Shown: positions 15,069 through 24,468, counted from the first letter of the stretch. The stretch: 28,557 nt of DNA from CAZMXS01 sp964570325 (GCA_964570325.1 CAZMXS010000059.1:1-28557), one strand, 5' to 3'. Numbers and translations: made by a program. Notes: a model not told the origin generated them from the letters alone.

Positions 15069-17762
15069 ATGGACATCATGTCTGAACTACCCAAAAATTA
15101 CGATCCGCGGGCCATCGAGGACAAGTGGTATGGCCAGTGGTTGGAACATCAGCTCTTTCATAGCGAGGCGGCCGCCGGCGGCAAGCCGTATTGTGTCGTC
15201 ATCCCGCCGCCGAACGTGACCGGCATCCTGCACATGGGGCACGCCCTGAATAACACGATCCAGGACGTGCTCGCGCGCTGGCGCCGGATGCGCGGATTCA
15301 ACACGGTCTGGGTGCCGGGCACCGACCACGCGGGCATTGCGACCCAGAACGTTGTCGAGAAGCAGTTGCGCAAAGAAAACAAGACGCGTGACGACCTCGG
15401 GCGCGAGGCGTTTATCGCGCGGGTCTGGCAGTGGCGCGAGCAGTACGGCGCGACAATCATCAACCAGCTCAAGAAATTGGGCGCCTCGTGCGACTGGGCG
15501 CGCGAGCGCTTCACGATGGACGCGGGGTTGAGCGACGCCGTGACCGAGGTGTTCATCCGGCTTTATGAGAAGAAGTTGATCTACCGCGGCAAGCGCATCA
15601 TCAATTGGTGCCCGCGCTGCGAGACCGCGCTTTCGGACGAGGAGAGCGTGCACAAGGACCTGGCCGGCAAGCTGTACTATATTCGTTACCCGGTCAAAGG
15701 CGGGAAGAAGAAAGATTTTGTGGTGGTGGCGACGACGCGGCCGGAGACGCTGCTGGGCGACACGGCCGTCGCGATCAACCCGCGCGACGAACGCTACCGC
15801 CATCTGGTCGGCCAGACGCTGCTGCTGCCGGTGCTCCAGCGCGAGTTGCGGGTGATCGAAGACGATTTTGTGGATTCCCAATTCGGCACGGGCTGCGTCA
15901 AGGTGACGCCGGCGCATGATCCCAACGATTTCGAGATGGGACAGCGCCACGGTCTCGAGGCGGTGGATGTGATGAATGACGACGGCACGATGAACGCCAA
16001 CGCCGGCCCGTATGCCGGGCTGGACCGGTTCGTCTGCCGCCAAAAGATTCTGGAGGATCTGCGGGAAGCCGGGTTGATCGAGAAGATCGAGGAGCACCCG
16101 CATGCGGTGGGGCACTGCTATCGCTGTGAGACCATGGTCGAGCCGCGGCTTTCCCCCCAATGGTTTGTAAAAATGAAGCCGCTGGCCCGCCCTGGGATCG
16201 AGGCGGTCAAGAACGGCCGGATTCGTTTCGTGCCTGAGCGTTGGACCAAGGTATATCTGGAATGGATGGAAAATATCCGTGACTGGTGCATTTCCCGCCA
16301 GATCTGGTGGGGGCACCGCATCCCGGTTTTCTACTGCGACGCCTGCGGTCACGAGTGGGCCGCGAAGGGCCGGCCGGATCAGTGCGCGAAGTGCGGCGCC
16401 GCGGATATCCGTCAGGACGAGGACGTGCTCGATACCTGGTTTTCGTCATGGCTTTGGCCGTTTAGTGTGTTCGGCTGGCCGGAGGCGAACGCCGACTTGA
16501 AGTTCTATTATCCGACCCACACGCTGGTGACGGCGTCCGAGATCATTTTCTTCTGGGTCGCGCGCATGAGCATGGCCGGCCTGGCGTTCATGGGCGATAT
16601 TCCGTTCCGCGAGGTTTATATTCACGGCACGGTGCGCGACGACCGCGGCCTGAAGATGAGCAAGAGTCTCGGGAACTCGATTGATCCGTTGGATATCATC
16701 CGCGATTTCAGCGCCGACGCGCTGCGCTTCAGCCTCGTGATGCTGACGGCGACCGGCCAGGACGTGTATGTCTCAACCGATAAATTCGAGGTGGGCCGCA
16801 ACTTCGGCACCAAGATTTGGAACGCGGCGCGGTTCATGCAGATGCACACGAAGGACCTGGCGGTGGACCCGGAGCGGCCGGCGTTCGCCCCGGCCGCGCT
16901 GGCCGCGGATGATCATCACCTCCTGGCCAAGTTGCGCGCCGCGATTGCCGCCTGCGACGAGAACCTGGAACGGTTCCGCTTCAACGATTATGCCAAGACG
17001 CTATATGATTTCCTCTGGCACCAGTTCTGCGACTGGTACGTGGAATATGCCAAGCCCGTGCTGTATGGCGCGGATGAGCGCCGTCGCGCCGAGGTGCTCA
17101 AGGTCATGCATTTCGTGTTCGCGCGCGCCCTGCGGCTGCTGCATCCGCTGATGCCGTTCCTGACGGAGGAGTTGTGGCATGGCATGGGCTATGCCACGAC
17201 CCATCCGTTCATCATGCGGGCCCCCTGGCCGGAGGCGCCGGACGCCGCGGCGATGCGGGAATGGGGCGTGGCGCGAACCGCGGTGGAATATGTGGACGCG
17301 AAGCATGAGTTGATTCGCATCGGCCGCACACTGCGCGCCGACTATAACATTGCGCCGGCGCAGAAGGTGGATTTCTTCGTTCGGCCCGCGGGCGAGCAGC
17401 ATTTGGCGGCTTTCCAGGCGGATCGCGCGGCCATTGCGGCCATGCTGAAGGCCGGCGCGTTCACCATTGACCCTGCCTTCAAGCCGGCGCGCGCGATGCC
17501 CAGCAGTCTGACGCCGCTGGGGACGATCTATCTGTCGCTTGAGGGCTTCGATATCCAGGCCGAGGCGCGCAAGTTGGGCGAGCAGTTGGATCAAGTCGAA
17601 GACGCGATCAAGCGGGTGACGAAGAAACTCGACAACATGGATTTCGTCAGCCGGGCCCCGGCGGATGTCGTGGAGCAGCAGCGCGAAAAGAAACGCGAAT
17701 TGCTGGAAAAGCGCGACAAGCTCAAGAAGTTAATTGATGCGCTGGCATTGCAGGCGGGCTGA
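15069..17762 (+). CDS. valS: Valyl-tRNA synthetase
   Basis: ValS charges tRNA-Val in the cytoplasm. The 897-residue class I synthetase has the HIGH motif as HMGH (55-58, in 'PPPNVTGILHMGHALNN'). It also has 'WVPGTDHAGIATQ', an editing (CP1) domain with 'TTRPETLLGDTAVA', and Cys4-type 'CDACGHEWAAKGRPDQCAKCG'. KMSKS follows at about 529-533 (LKMSKSLGNS). The C-terminal 70 residues form a Lys/Glu-rich coiled coil ('REKKRELLEKRDKLKKL'), the tRNA-binding arm of ValS. The start may be 15069 or the ATG at 15078, which has GGATGGA at better spacing. It follows cimA by 35 bases and ends the operon. An essential synthetase downstream of the hom attenuator would need either readthrough or its own promoter. 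Confidence 0.97.
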   Translation: MDIMSELPKNYDPRAIEDKWYGQWLEHQLFHSEAAAGGKPYCVVIPPPNVTGILHMGHALNNTIQDVLARWRRMRGFNTVWVPGTDHAGIATQNVVEKQLRKENKTRDDLGREAFIARVWQWREQYGATIINQLKKLGASCDWARERFTMDAGLSDAVTEVFIRLYEKKLIYRGKRIINWCPRCETALSDEESVHKDLAGKLYYIRYPVKGGKKKDFVVVATTRPETLLGDTAVAINPRDERYRHLVGQTLLLPVLQRELRVIEDDFVDSQFGTGCVKVTPAHDPNDFEMGQRHGLEAVDVMNDDGTMNANAGPYAGLDRFVCRQKILEDLREAGLIEKIEEHPHAVGHCYRCETMVEPRLSPQWFVKMKPLARPGIEAVKNGRIRFVPERWTKVYLEWMENIRDWCISRQIWWGHRIPVFYCDACGHEWAAKGRPDQCAKCGAADIRQDEDVLDTWFSSWLWPFSVFGWPEANADLKFYYPTHTLVTASEIIFFWVARMSMAGLAFMGDIPFREVYIHGTVRDDRGLKMSKSLGNSIDPLDIIRDFSADALRFSLVMLTATGQDVYVSTDKFEVGRNFGTKIWNAARFMQMHTKDLAVDPERPAFAPAALAADDHHLLAKLRAAIAACDENLERFRFNDYAKTLYDFLWHQFCDWYVEYAKPVLYGADERRRAEVLKVMHFVFARALRLLHPLMPFLTEELWHGMGYATTHPFIMRAPWPEAPDAAAMREWGVARTAVEYVDAKHELIRIGRTLRADYNIAPAQKVDFFVRPAGEQHLAAFQADRAAIAAMLKAGAFTIDPAFKPARAMPSSLTPLGTIYLSLEGFDIQAEARKLGEQLDQVEDAIKRVTKKLDNMDFVSRAPADVVEQQREKKRELLEKRDKLKKLIDALALQAG

Positions 17763-17996
17763 GCCGCGCCAAATCTGATCCAGCGGCGTTGGTTTTGCCG
17801 CAGGCTGGCCGCAGCAGCCTCGCCTGCGTTGCCGCCGGTCGGGCGAACCGGTGAGCCCGCGACAACAATCGCGCATATCCCAGGTCATCCGGCACGACGC
17901 CCGCCATGGGTTGGATCTGACGTCACGATCTTTCATCCGGCGGTAACCTTTCGGATTCCGGGTACCTGACTTGGTCTGCCGCGGCGGGCCGGAATG
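17763..17996. other. Intergenic region after valS with inverted repeats
   Basis: No gene is seen. CGCAGGC (17799-17805) pairs with GCCTGCG (17822-17828), and the loop itself contains GGCTG/CAGCC, so this stretch can fold strongly. A second GC-rich inverted repeat, CCGGT/ACCGG, lies near 17835-17850. Neither is followed by a T-run. Part of this may end the valS transcript by a factor-dependent route. Confidence 0.35.
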
Positions 17997-18019
17997 AATA
18001 AAATCAGCCCCTTTGGGCT
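17997..18019 (-). terminator. Terminator of the S8 protease gene
   Basis: On the minus strand AGCCC-AAAG-GGGCT (18019-18006) is followed by GATTTTATT. The stem is short (five pairs) but directly abuts the protease stop codon and precedes a T-rich tail, the usual arrangement of an intrinsic terminator. Confidence 0.6.
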
Positions 18020-21000
18020 TACAGGTTCCCGTTGCGCTCCTGCAGCCGGATTTGGTAAACGCGGCCGGCGGCCGCGTTCAGGCGGTCGGTATAGAGATTG
18101 ATCGGCGGAGTGGCGAAAATGTTGCTTGCGACAGAAGTGAAAACTCCGCCGGCATCGGGCGCGGCGAACAGGCTGTAGAGATAATACTGATTGGTAAAAC
18201 TATACCACGCCACGATGAAGCCGGGCCCTGCCGCATCCGTAAACGGCGTCACGGAACAGGCCATCAGATTTACCGACTGCCGGTTGGTGGGCACGGTCAG
18301 CGATCCGTATTCCTGCCAGGTGTACATTCCGTCATGATCCTGATCGGCTTCCGACTCAGCCAGCAAGTCCATGTTGGTCAGCCCGTATTGCCCTAGCCAC
18401 CATTCGGGGACGCCGTTGGAGAGGATGTTGGCGCTGAACTCCGCGGTCAGGCGGCCGGAGGCCGTGATATTGCTCCACGCCAGCCAGTAGTTGGGTCCGT
18501 TGAACGGGCCGGGCAGGGAGTACCCGTTGGTGGCCACCGCCGCGACGTGATAGAAGGAGTCCGCCCGCACCAGAAAAACAGTGGACTGGCCGGCAATCAC
18601 ATAGACGGTGCCGGACGGGATGATTGCGCCGTGGGGTCCGGGGGCGGTGGCGATGGCGCGGCTGATGTTAGTCACTGCCGTCGGGATCTGAAAAGCTGAA
18701 GGATTTACCGGATCGTTATGCGCCAGGCGCAGCCGGGCGCCGCGCTGCTCGCCACATGGCACCGTGGCGGTGTCGCAGCGGACCGCGAGATTCGACGCCG
18801 CGCGGGGGGGGACGGCGCCGGTGGTCTGCACCGGAGCAATCCAATCGGCCGCGTCCGCGTCGAATGGGGTGACGACGATCCGGTCAATGTACCAGCCTTC
18901 GTCCACCACGTAGCCGTCTGAACCAAATCGGAACCGGATACGGACCGTCTGGCCGGACCAGGCCGCGAGATCGAAAGTGGCCGGTTGCCAGCCGTCGGTT
19001 CGGCCGTAACAGGGGGTGTCGGGCGCGAAAGGAGAGGCGGGATTGGCCGTAATCCGGTGCGGATAGCCGCCAATCGGGAAAATCTGGGCATAAGTGGTGC
19101 CGTTGTTGGTGCTCAATTCGATAATACCGCCGTCCCAGTAGTAAATGCCCCAGTCGTATTCCATGCTGGCCCAATGATGGAAAGTCAGCGTGGCTTCCGG
19201 CCCCAGTCGGACCGGCGGCGTGATCAGCGAAGCATTCATGTTATCGAGATAGCGGTGGGAGGCATCGCTGCCGCTGTACCAGGCGTGGGCGCCGTCCCAA
19301 TAGCGGTAGTTGGAGATATGCCAAAGGTCATTGCCGCCGGTATGGTTCCAGCCGTTGGTGCCATGCTCCACGTCTTCGTCCAAACCTGCGGTTTGAATGG
19401 AGAGAGTCCAATTTAGCCAGCCGCTGCCGCTGTTGGTTAGCAGGATATATTGATCAACGGCGGTCATTGCCGGCAGGGGCAGGAGTCCCAGGTTGGTGGG
19501 GGTTGCGCTCGCCAGCGGGTAATGGACCGAAAAGGCGTGCGGGCCGCTGGTGGCGGTCAGACCGGCCGGGTCGCGCGCCTCGATCAGGTAAAGGAAGGCA
19601 TCGGTGTCTGCGCCCGGCGCGGGAATGCGGTTGGTGAAGAGCGTGCCGCCGGCCTGCGGTGTCATTTCAGCGCTTTGCCAGCCGCTGCCGCGGTTCCAGA
19701 ACAGGCGCGCGTTGGCCACGCGATAATTGTCTGTAATGACGGCGCCAACGGGCCAAGGCGCGGGCGCGGGTTGTGGATCGGCCAACGGTGTGTGTTGGAT
19801 AACCGGCGCGCACGGATAAGAACTGGCGTCGCGCGGGTTGCTGCGATCCGCGAATTCCGCCGCGTTGACATAAGTGTCCGCGTCCGGATCGGCGTCAGGC
19901 GTCACGCCGGTTCGCCCGAAATAATATAATTCCCACCAGTCCGCCAGCCCGTTGGTGGCGGTGTCCTCCTGTTCCGGCAGATAAACGGCCACAGCCTGAT
20001 GACTGGCCGTCATATTAATGTTGGTGATGGGGTTGACCGCCACGTCGAAACGATTGGGCTGGCGGAGGCCGTCCAGATTCCATTGGGCAAAGCAGTAGTT
20101 GGTTGCGCCAAGAGCGATGACTCCCGGCGCGCAGAGGGTCGCGGCCGTCGTGTCCGCATTGCACCAGGTGGTGGTCTGTACCAGGCCGGCGACCGTCGCG
20201 GTCTGGAACAAGGCCCATTGCGTCACCCAGTTCCAGGCAATGGCGGAATCCGCGCGCAGCACGAACTCGAACTGATTGGATATTCCGACGGCGGGCGCGC
20301 TGCCCTGGCCGGTCCAGCCGACCAGCGCGATGCGGCTATCCGCAGCCAGGTTGGAATAGGCCATGGCTTCCGCCCGGATTGTGACGCCGGATCCGACGGT
20401 GTGCTGTCCATAAACGGGGGTTACCGCCAGCCACTCGGCCGGATTCCCTTGAATCCGCAGGCACAAGGGGACGGTGATGGCGAAATGATGCAAAGCGGCC
20501 GGCGCATCCGCGGGATCGCGCGCGGCGAATTGTCCCGAACCGGCGCTGATGTAGTAGCCAACATCCGAGTGGCGGGGTTGCGCCGGAATGAATCCGCGAT
20601 AGGTGCGGTTGGAGACCCAGGTTAGCGGGGTTGCCGTGAATCCGCCGTCCGTGCCGTTTGTGCTCCAATAGAGGACAACGGAATTGGTGTCGAACGCGGT
20701 GGGGCAAGTAATCTCGGCCAACACTTCGTAAGCTTGGTTGGTGACCCAGGTATTCGGCAAGGGCGTATGTCGGATGGCGGGCGCGACTTCGATCGCGCCG
20801 CGCGCCACGAACGCATAAGGCTGCGGCCCGTAGGGCACGTTGAACGCTTGCACCCGCGCGGTGTAAACGCCGCTGACTGGAGCGGCGAGTTCGATTCCCT
20901 CGACGTTGTTGGTGCGATCAAACGTGGTGTAGCCGTTGGCATGCCGCAGGCTTCCGTCCGGGGTGGCCAGCACCAAATCCAAATCGTTCACCAGCTTCTT

Positions 21001-22917
21001 GCCCGCGCCGGCCGTCGCCGGATAGTCAGTCCAAGCCAGCAAGAGCGTCAGCGGCGCGACGGCATCAACCCGGAACGGATACTCGCGAATGGCGCCGCTG
21101 GCCGGCGCAGTTTCGTCGGCATAAGCCACCAGCGCGGCCGGAGGCGCTGGGAAAAGCGAATTCTCGAGATTGACCTGTCCCCAACCCTCGACATTGTTGG
21201 GCCGCGGCGAATCCGGGATTTCCCGGTATAAGTTGGTGCCGTATTGGCCGGGGGCGAGACTGCGCGCGCCCGCCAGCAAGGTGGCCTTGACCAGGGCCGC
21301 GCTGGGGTTGGTCAGTCCGCGGTTCTCGATCCAGAACTGGCGCACCAGCGCGGCCGCGCCGGCGGTCAAGGGACAGGCCATGCTGGTGCCGCCGCTGAAC
21401 ACGTAGGCGCCATTGGGATGCAATCCCCAGCCGCTGCCGGCGCCGGGCGCGCGCGAGCGGCAGGAGATGATGTCGGTTCCGGGCGCGACAATATCCGGCT
21501 TGATCCGGCCGTCATCGGTCGGGCCGCGGCTGGAAAACGCGGCCATCCCTTGATGAGTCAGATCGTAGCTGCGGGAAATGAAATCGTTGTTCAGCGGCGC
21601 CACGGGAAAATTGTAATACCAGGCTTCGCCATAGGTGTAGGCCGAATAGCCGCCGGAGCCGGGCGCGCGGTCATTTTCCGCTGCTCCGACTGACAGCAGG
21701 TTCTTGGCCGTGGCCGGCGCGCCCATCGAATCGCCGTCCACCACGCCGTTGCGGTTGTAATCCCGGCCGTCGTTGCCGGCGGAGAAGACCAGCAACATAT
21801 CGGGATGGTCCCACATGAACTCGTCGGACTGGCGCGAATCGGTAGTGTACTGGCCGTAAACGGAAGAGCCCCAACTGTCGGAATGAATGCGCGCTCCATT
21901 GGTGTAAGCCTGCCGGTATAACTCGTTCAGGTCGGCGGGCAGCCCGCCCAGGCCGCCATAGCGGTCCATTACGGATTGATGCACCAGTTCGGCTTGCCAG
22001 GCGAGGCCGCGGAATTGGTTTGTGCTGGCCGCGCCGTTACCAAGGATTGAGCCGCCCGTGTGGGTGCCGTGGCCGTCCGGATCGCTCCAGTCGCCGGGAC
22101 GGCCAAGGGCAAATGCGGCGCGGATGCGGTTGCTGAAATCGGGATGGATGCCGGTCAGTGAGCCGATGTCGAGCCCGGTGTCGGCGTGGCCGATGACCTG
22201 GCCGGCCCCAGTCAATCCACGGGTGGCCCAGACGTTCGTCGCGTTCATGTGGTCGCCGCGCGCGGCGAAATCGTTGAATAACACGCGTGGCACATATTCT
22301 TCGATCCATTGCACGGTGGGCAAGTCGGCGCAGGCCGGAAGAGCGCCGGCTGGGATATCCGCCCGCACCAGCCCCCAGCGTCGCCCGGCGGCGGTGAGCA
22401 GGATTGTGCCGCCTGCCTGAACGATGGATGCGGATGCCGCCGAGATATCCGTGGGATCAAAGGTTTGAATGGTGACACGCAGCAGCGTGTTAGTCTTGGC
22501 CGCTCGCTGCCGGATAGTCAGCGCCGGCTGAATCCGGTATTCCGGGCGGTATTCCACAATGCGCGCAATAAACGGCAGCGCCTTGATGTCGGCAATGAGC
22601 CTGGCGTCCATTTGGACGAGAAACGCGTTTTCGGGGACATAGCCGCACAGGATGCAGCCGGCTTGAATCAAAGCGTGTTTCCATTCCGGTTGGACGGGAC
22701 CGATACACTGCACGAGACAACGCAAATTCCCGGGTGCGGCGGCCCGACCATTCAATGCAATGTCGGGTGTGCGCGTCGCCGCCAATTCGCCGATTTCCAG
22801 TCGAATAGGCGGGATAGGCGCCGGCGGTGTTGGATTCGGACTGGGCAAAAATTGCCCGAACGCCGCCATGGCGCATACGGCGGCGCTGCCGGCAATCATT
22901 CTATTCAGGCTGGCCAT
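18019..22917 (-). CDS. Secreted multidomain S8 (subtilisin-like) serine protease
   Basis: This 1632-residue protein begins with a signal-peptide-like segment (MASLNRMIAGSAAVCAMAAF). Residues about 60-220 look like a propeptide. The S8 catalytic domain (about 230-580) has Asp246 in GHADTGLD, His283 in DGHGTHTGG, oxyanion Asn382 in SAGND and Ser512 in SGGTSMACP, so all catalytic residues are present. 'GWGLHPNGAYVFSGG' and 'NGVVDGDSMG' suggest Kp-43-like subtilases. The long C-terminus holds beta-sandwich modules and two 'NGLADWWELYYFG' / 'NGVPEWWLGQYG' units, each followed by Asp-rich turns resembling thrombospondin-3 calcium repeats. It also holds a MAM/jelly-roll-like domain ('LDEDVEHGTNGWNHTGG...GSDGYVVDEGWYIDRIVV'). 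I chose the ATG at 22917 for its signal peptide; the frame is open upstream to 22977. It probably degrades extracellular protein. Confidence 0.88.
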   Translation of the reverse strand: MASLNRMIAGSAAVCAMAAFGQFLPSPNPTPPAPIPPIRLEIGELAATRTPDIALNGRAAAPGNLRCLVQCIGPVQPEWKHALIQAGCILCGYVPENAFLVQMDARLIADIKALPFIARIVEYRPEYRIQPALTIRQRAAKTNTLLRVTIQTFDPTDISAASASIVQAGGTILLTAAGRRWGLVRADIPAGALPACADLPTVQWIEEYVPRVLFNDFAARGDHMNATNVWATRGLTGAGQVIGHADTGLDIGSLTGIHPDFSNRIRAAFALGRPGDWSDPDGHGTHTGGSILGNGAASTNQFRGLAWQAELVHQSVMDRYGGLGGLPADLNELYRQAYTNGARIHSDSWGSSVYGQYTTDSRQSDEFMWDHPDMLLVFSAGNDGRDYNRNGVVDGDSMGAPATAKNLLSVGAAENDRAPGSGGYSAYTYGEAWYYNFPVAPLNNDFISRSYDLTHQGMAAFSSRGPTDDGRIKPDIVAPGTDIISCRSRAPGAGSGWGLHPNGAYVFSGGTSMACPLTAGAAALVRQFWIENRGLTNPSAALVKATLLAGARSLAPGQYGTNLYREIPDSPRPNNVEGWGQVNLENSLFPAPPAALVAYADETAPASGAIREYPFRVDAVAPLTLLLAWTDYPATAGAGKKLVNDLDLVLATPDGSLRHANGYTTFDRTNNVEGIELAAPVSGVYTARVQAFNVPYGPQPYAFVARGAIEVAPAIRHTPLPNTWVTNQAYEVLAEITCPTAFDTNSVVLYWSTNGTDGGFTATPLTWVSNRTYRGFIPAQPRHSDVGYYISAGSGQFAARDPADAPAALHHFAITVPLCLRIQGNPAEWLAVTPVYGQHTVGSGVTIRAEAMAYSNLAADSRIALVGWTGQGSAPAVGISNQFEFVLRADSAIAWNWVTQWALFQTATVAGLVQTTTWCNADTTAATLCAPGVIALGATNYCFAQWNLDGLRQPNRFDVAVNPITNINMTASHQAVAVYLPEQEDTATNGLADWWELYYFGRTGVTPDADPDADTYVNAAEFADRSNPRDASSYPCAPVIQHTPLADPQPAPAPWPVGAVITDNYRVANARLFWNRGSGWQSAEMTPQAGGTLFTNRIPAPGADTDAFLYLIEARDPAGLTATSGPHAFSVHYPLASATPTNLGLLPLPAMTAVDQYILLTNSGSGWLNWTLSIQTAGLDEDVEHGTNGWNHTGGNDLWHISNYRYWDGAHAWYSGSDASHRYLDNMNASLITPPVRLGPEATLTFHHWASMEYDWGIYYWDGGIIELSTNNGTTYAQIFPIGGYPHRITANPASPFAPDTPCYGRTDGWQPATFDLAAWSGQTVRIRFRFGSDGYVVDEGWYIDRIVVTPFDADAADWIAPVQTTGAVPPRAASNLAVRCDTATVPCGEQRGARLRLAHNDPVNPSAFQIPTAVTNISRAIATAPGPHGAIIPSGTVYVIAGQSTVFLVRADSFYHVAAVATNGYSLPGPFNGPNYWLAWSNITASGRLTAEFSANILSNGVPEWWLGQYGLTNMDLLAESEADQDHDGMYTWQEYGSLTVPTNRQSVNLMACSVTPFTDAAGPGFIVAWYSFTNQYYLYSLFAAPDAGGVFTSVASNIFATPPINLYTDRLNAAAGRVYQIRLQERNGNL

Positions 22918-23004
22918 CAGGCAGTGCTTTCGCGAAACACCAATGCAATATACCCGCAAACCGCGCGGTTCGTCCAATCATCAGCGGTGGGGCGGGAACC
23001 TGGC

Positions 23005-23285
23005 CTGACAAGTTTGGCCAGCAGGATTGATGACCAAACCCCGTCCCCGTCCATTGCCAAAGGCCGCGACGGGCAAACGCTGCGCCATTGTCACGCAGGT
23101 TGCACGGTCGAGGATATCGTGGCCGCGATGGATTGGAAAATGTCCAACCTGTTTCCGACAAACCCGGATTCCGACAAGCCGCAACCGCCCAAAACCTACG
23201 CCTACTTTGACACCTCCGGTATGCCGCTGTTTCAAGTGTGCAGATACGAACCATAAACCTTTCGGCAGCGCCGGCCAGATGGCAG
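23005..23285 (+). pseudogene. Remnant of a phage/plasmid-type primase (CHC2-like zinc domain)
   Basis: In frame from 23005 the translation contains 'IDDQTPSPSIAKGRDG', 'LRHCHAGCTVEDIVAAM' and 'YFDTSGMPLFQVCRYEP'. These follow the order seen in the N-terminus of mobile-element primase/helicase proteins (CPAHDD..PSLSI..G.DG..L.HCHAGC...DI..A, then a Y-D-x-x-G-x-L-x-x-Q-V-x-R-x-E-P strand). The CPAH part of the zinc site has become 'LASRI'. After RYEP stands a TAA (23254-23256) where the family has Lys, and the same frame then continues 'TFRQRRPDG', also family-like. So this is a decayed piece with a nonsense change; no start, toprim or helicase domain remains. It marks a former mobile element. 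Confidence 0.65.
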
Positions 23286-23350
23286 GGCGAACCGTTTTGC
23301 GGTGAGTCGCGGCCAAGCTACGCCCGCGCCCCGTGTGGGCGGTAGCGACC

Positions 23351-23440
23351 GCGAATGGTCGCGAATTATCGCGAATGCAAGCGCCACCCGCATTCTATCC
23401 GCGCCCTCCGCGTAATCCGCGGTCAATCTTTCTGTTTACC
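23351..23440. repeat. Degenerate gcgaat decamer repeats and related low-complexity DNA
   Basis: GCGAAT recurs at 23351, 23361 and 23371 with an exact ten-base period (gcgaatggtc, gcgaattatc, gcgaatgcaa). It is followed by CCGC-rich repeats around 23395-23425. A related pair lies at 25322 and 25332. Such decayed intergenic repeats have no coding content. Confidence 0.5.
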
Positions 23441-23596
23441 GCTGGCCCGGCGGGGACGCTATACCCTAGCGACCAGGGAGGGGAATCAACGACATTGCCA
23501 AGCGAGACTTCGCCGGCTACGTTACTTCGCAGTCATGTATAGCAAACTGTTTTCCAAGCGGGCCTGTCGCTGGAACGGCTGCGGTCGCTGGTCGAG

Positions 23597-24442
23597 ATGG
23601 CCGAGGCTGGCAGCATCGCGCGCGCGGTCGGCGGCGACCCGGTGCGGCAGAGCCAGTACAGCCGCCAGCTCAAGGAACTGGAGGAATACTTCGAAACCGA
23701 GCTGACCCGCCGGCAGGGAAAAATCTTGGCGCTGACTCCGGCGGGCGAACGGCTGGCGCGGATTGTCCGTGAGAATTTCCGGCAACTGGGCGATTTCGCT
23801 GCCGAATCCGCGGGCGAGCCGGTGGTGTATGCCATCGGGGCAGGGGAGAGCCTGATCCATTGGCTCATCCTGCCGCGCATTGGCGGGCTGCGCGTGGCCG
23901 TTCCCAACGTGCGCCTGCGCGTCCGCAACATGCGGACCACGGACGTGATCCGGGAATTGGGAGATCTGCGGCTGGACTTCGGCGTTGTGCGGCGCGGCGC
24001 TGTTCCGCGCCAGTTCAAGGCGGTCACGCTCGGGCGCATGGGGTATGCCTTGTACGTGCCCGCCGCGCTGCACCCCAAACCGCAGGCGGTCCGTTACGAG
24101 GATTTGCTATGCACATTGCCTCTGGCGCTGCTGGCGGGCGAAGACGACTTCAATCGGCATTTCCACGCGGCCGCGGAGAAGGCCGGCGTGGAATTGAATG
24201 AGCATCTCCGGTGCGAGTCTTTCCCACAAGCCGCCCAAGCCGTGGCGATAGGGACTTATGCCGCCGTTCTCCCCACGCTGGCCCGCATGGCCTTGCCGGA
24301 CGGGCAGGTCTGGGAGCTGAATCCATCGGCCTTGAAAGCCTTGGCGCGCGAAGTGGTGTTGGTGTGGAACCCCCGCGTGACCCGTCTGCGCAGCGTTGCC
24401 GCCCGCGTGCAGGCTTGGCTGGGCAAGACTCTGCGGTTCTAG
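23597..24442 (+). CDS. LysR-type transcriptional regulator with disrupted 5' end
   Basis: The protein has an N-terminal helix-turn-helix of a LysR-like kind ('AEAGSIARAVGGDPVRQSQYSRQLKELEEYF', quoted here only as position 23600-23695) and 'LTRRQGKILALTPAGERLARI'. A substrate-binding domain runs to the end. The in-frame ATG at 23597 cuts off helix 1. The family-like residues 'GLSLERLRSLVE' sit just upstream (23561-23596), but that frame closes at a TAG (23540-23542) without a start. The frame with a start, ATG at 23535 (MYSKLFSK), is one base out of register and would join near 23558. This looks like a one-base loss at the start of the gene, or a sequencing error. The target and effector are unknown. 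No divergent partner gene is visible. Confidence 0.75.
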   Translation: MAEAGSIARAVGGDPVRQSQYSRQLKELEEYFETELTRRQGKILALTPAGERLARIVRENFRQLGDFAAESAGEPVVYAIGAGESLIHWLILPRIGGLRVAVPNVRLRVRNMRTTDVIRELGDLRLDFGVVRRGAVPRQFKAVTLGRMGYALYVPAALHPKPQAVRYEDLLCTLPLALLAGEDDFNRHFHAAAEKAGVELNEHLRCESFPQAAQAVAIGTYAAVLPTLARMALPDGQVWELNPSALKALAREVVLVWNPRVTRLRSVAARVQAWLGKTLRF

Positions 24443-24450
24443 TATTCACA

Positions 24451-24468
24451 CATGACTGTACAGTCATG
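24451..24468. promoter_or_regulatory. Perfect 18-base palindrome, candidate operator
   Basis: CATGACTGTACAGTCATG is fully symmetrical. Its CTGTACAG core recalls LexA-type and other dimer-bound operators, but no SOS gene is next to it. It lies nine bases after the stop of the LysR-type gene. An ATG within it opens a 43-codon frame. Confidence 0.5.

Noticed and set aside
17722..17936. Minus-strand short frames after valS
   Set aside because: They are Arg/Cys/Pro-rich, overlap valS and inverted repeats, lack ribosome sites and match nothing I recognise.
22309..23004. Plus-strand frame opposite the S8 protease
   Set aside because: It is antisense to a strongly supported gene. Only the part after about 23005 shows family-like residues, so only that part is reported, as a primase remnant.
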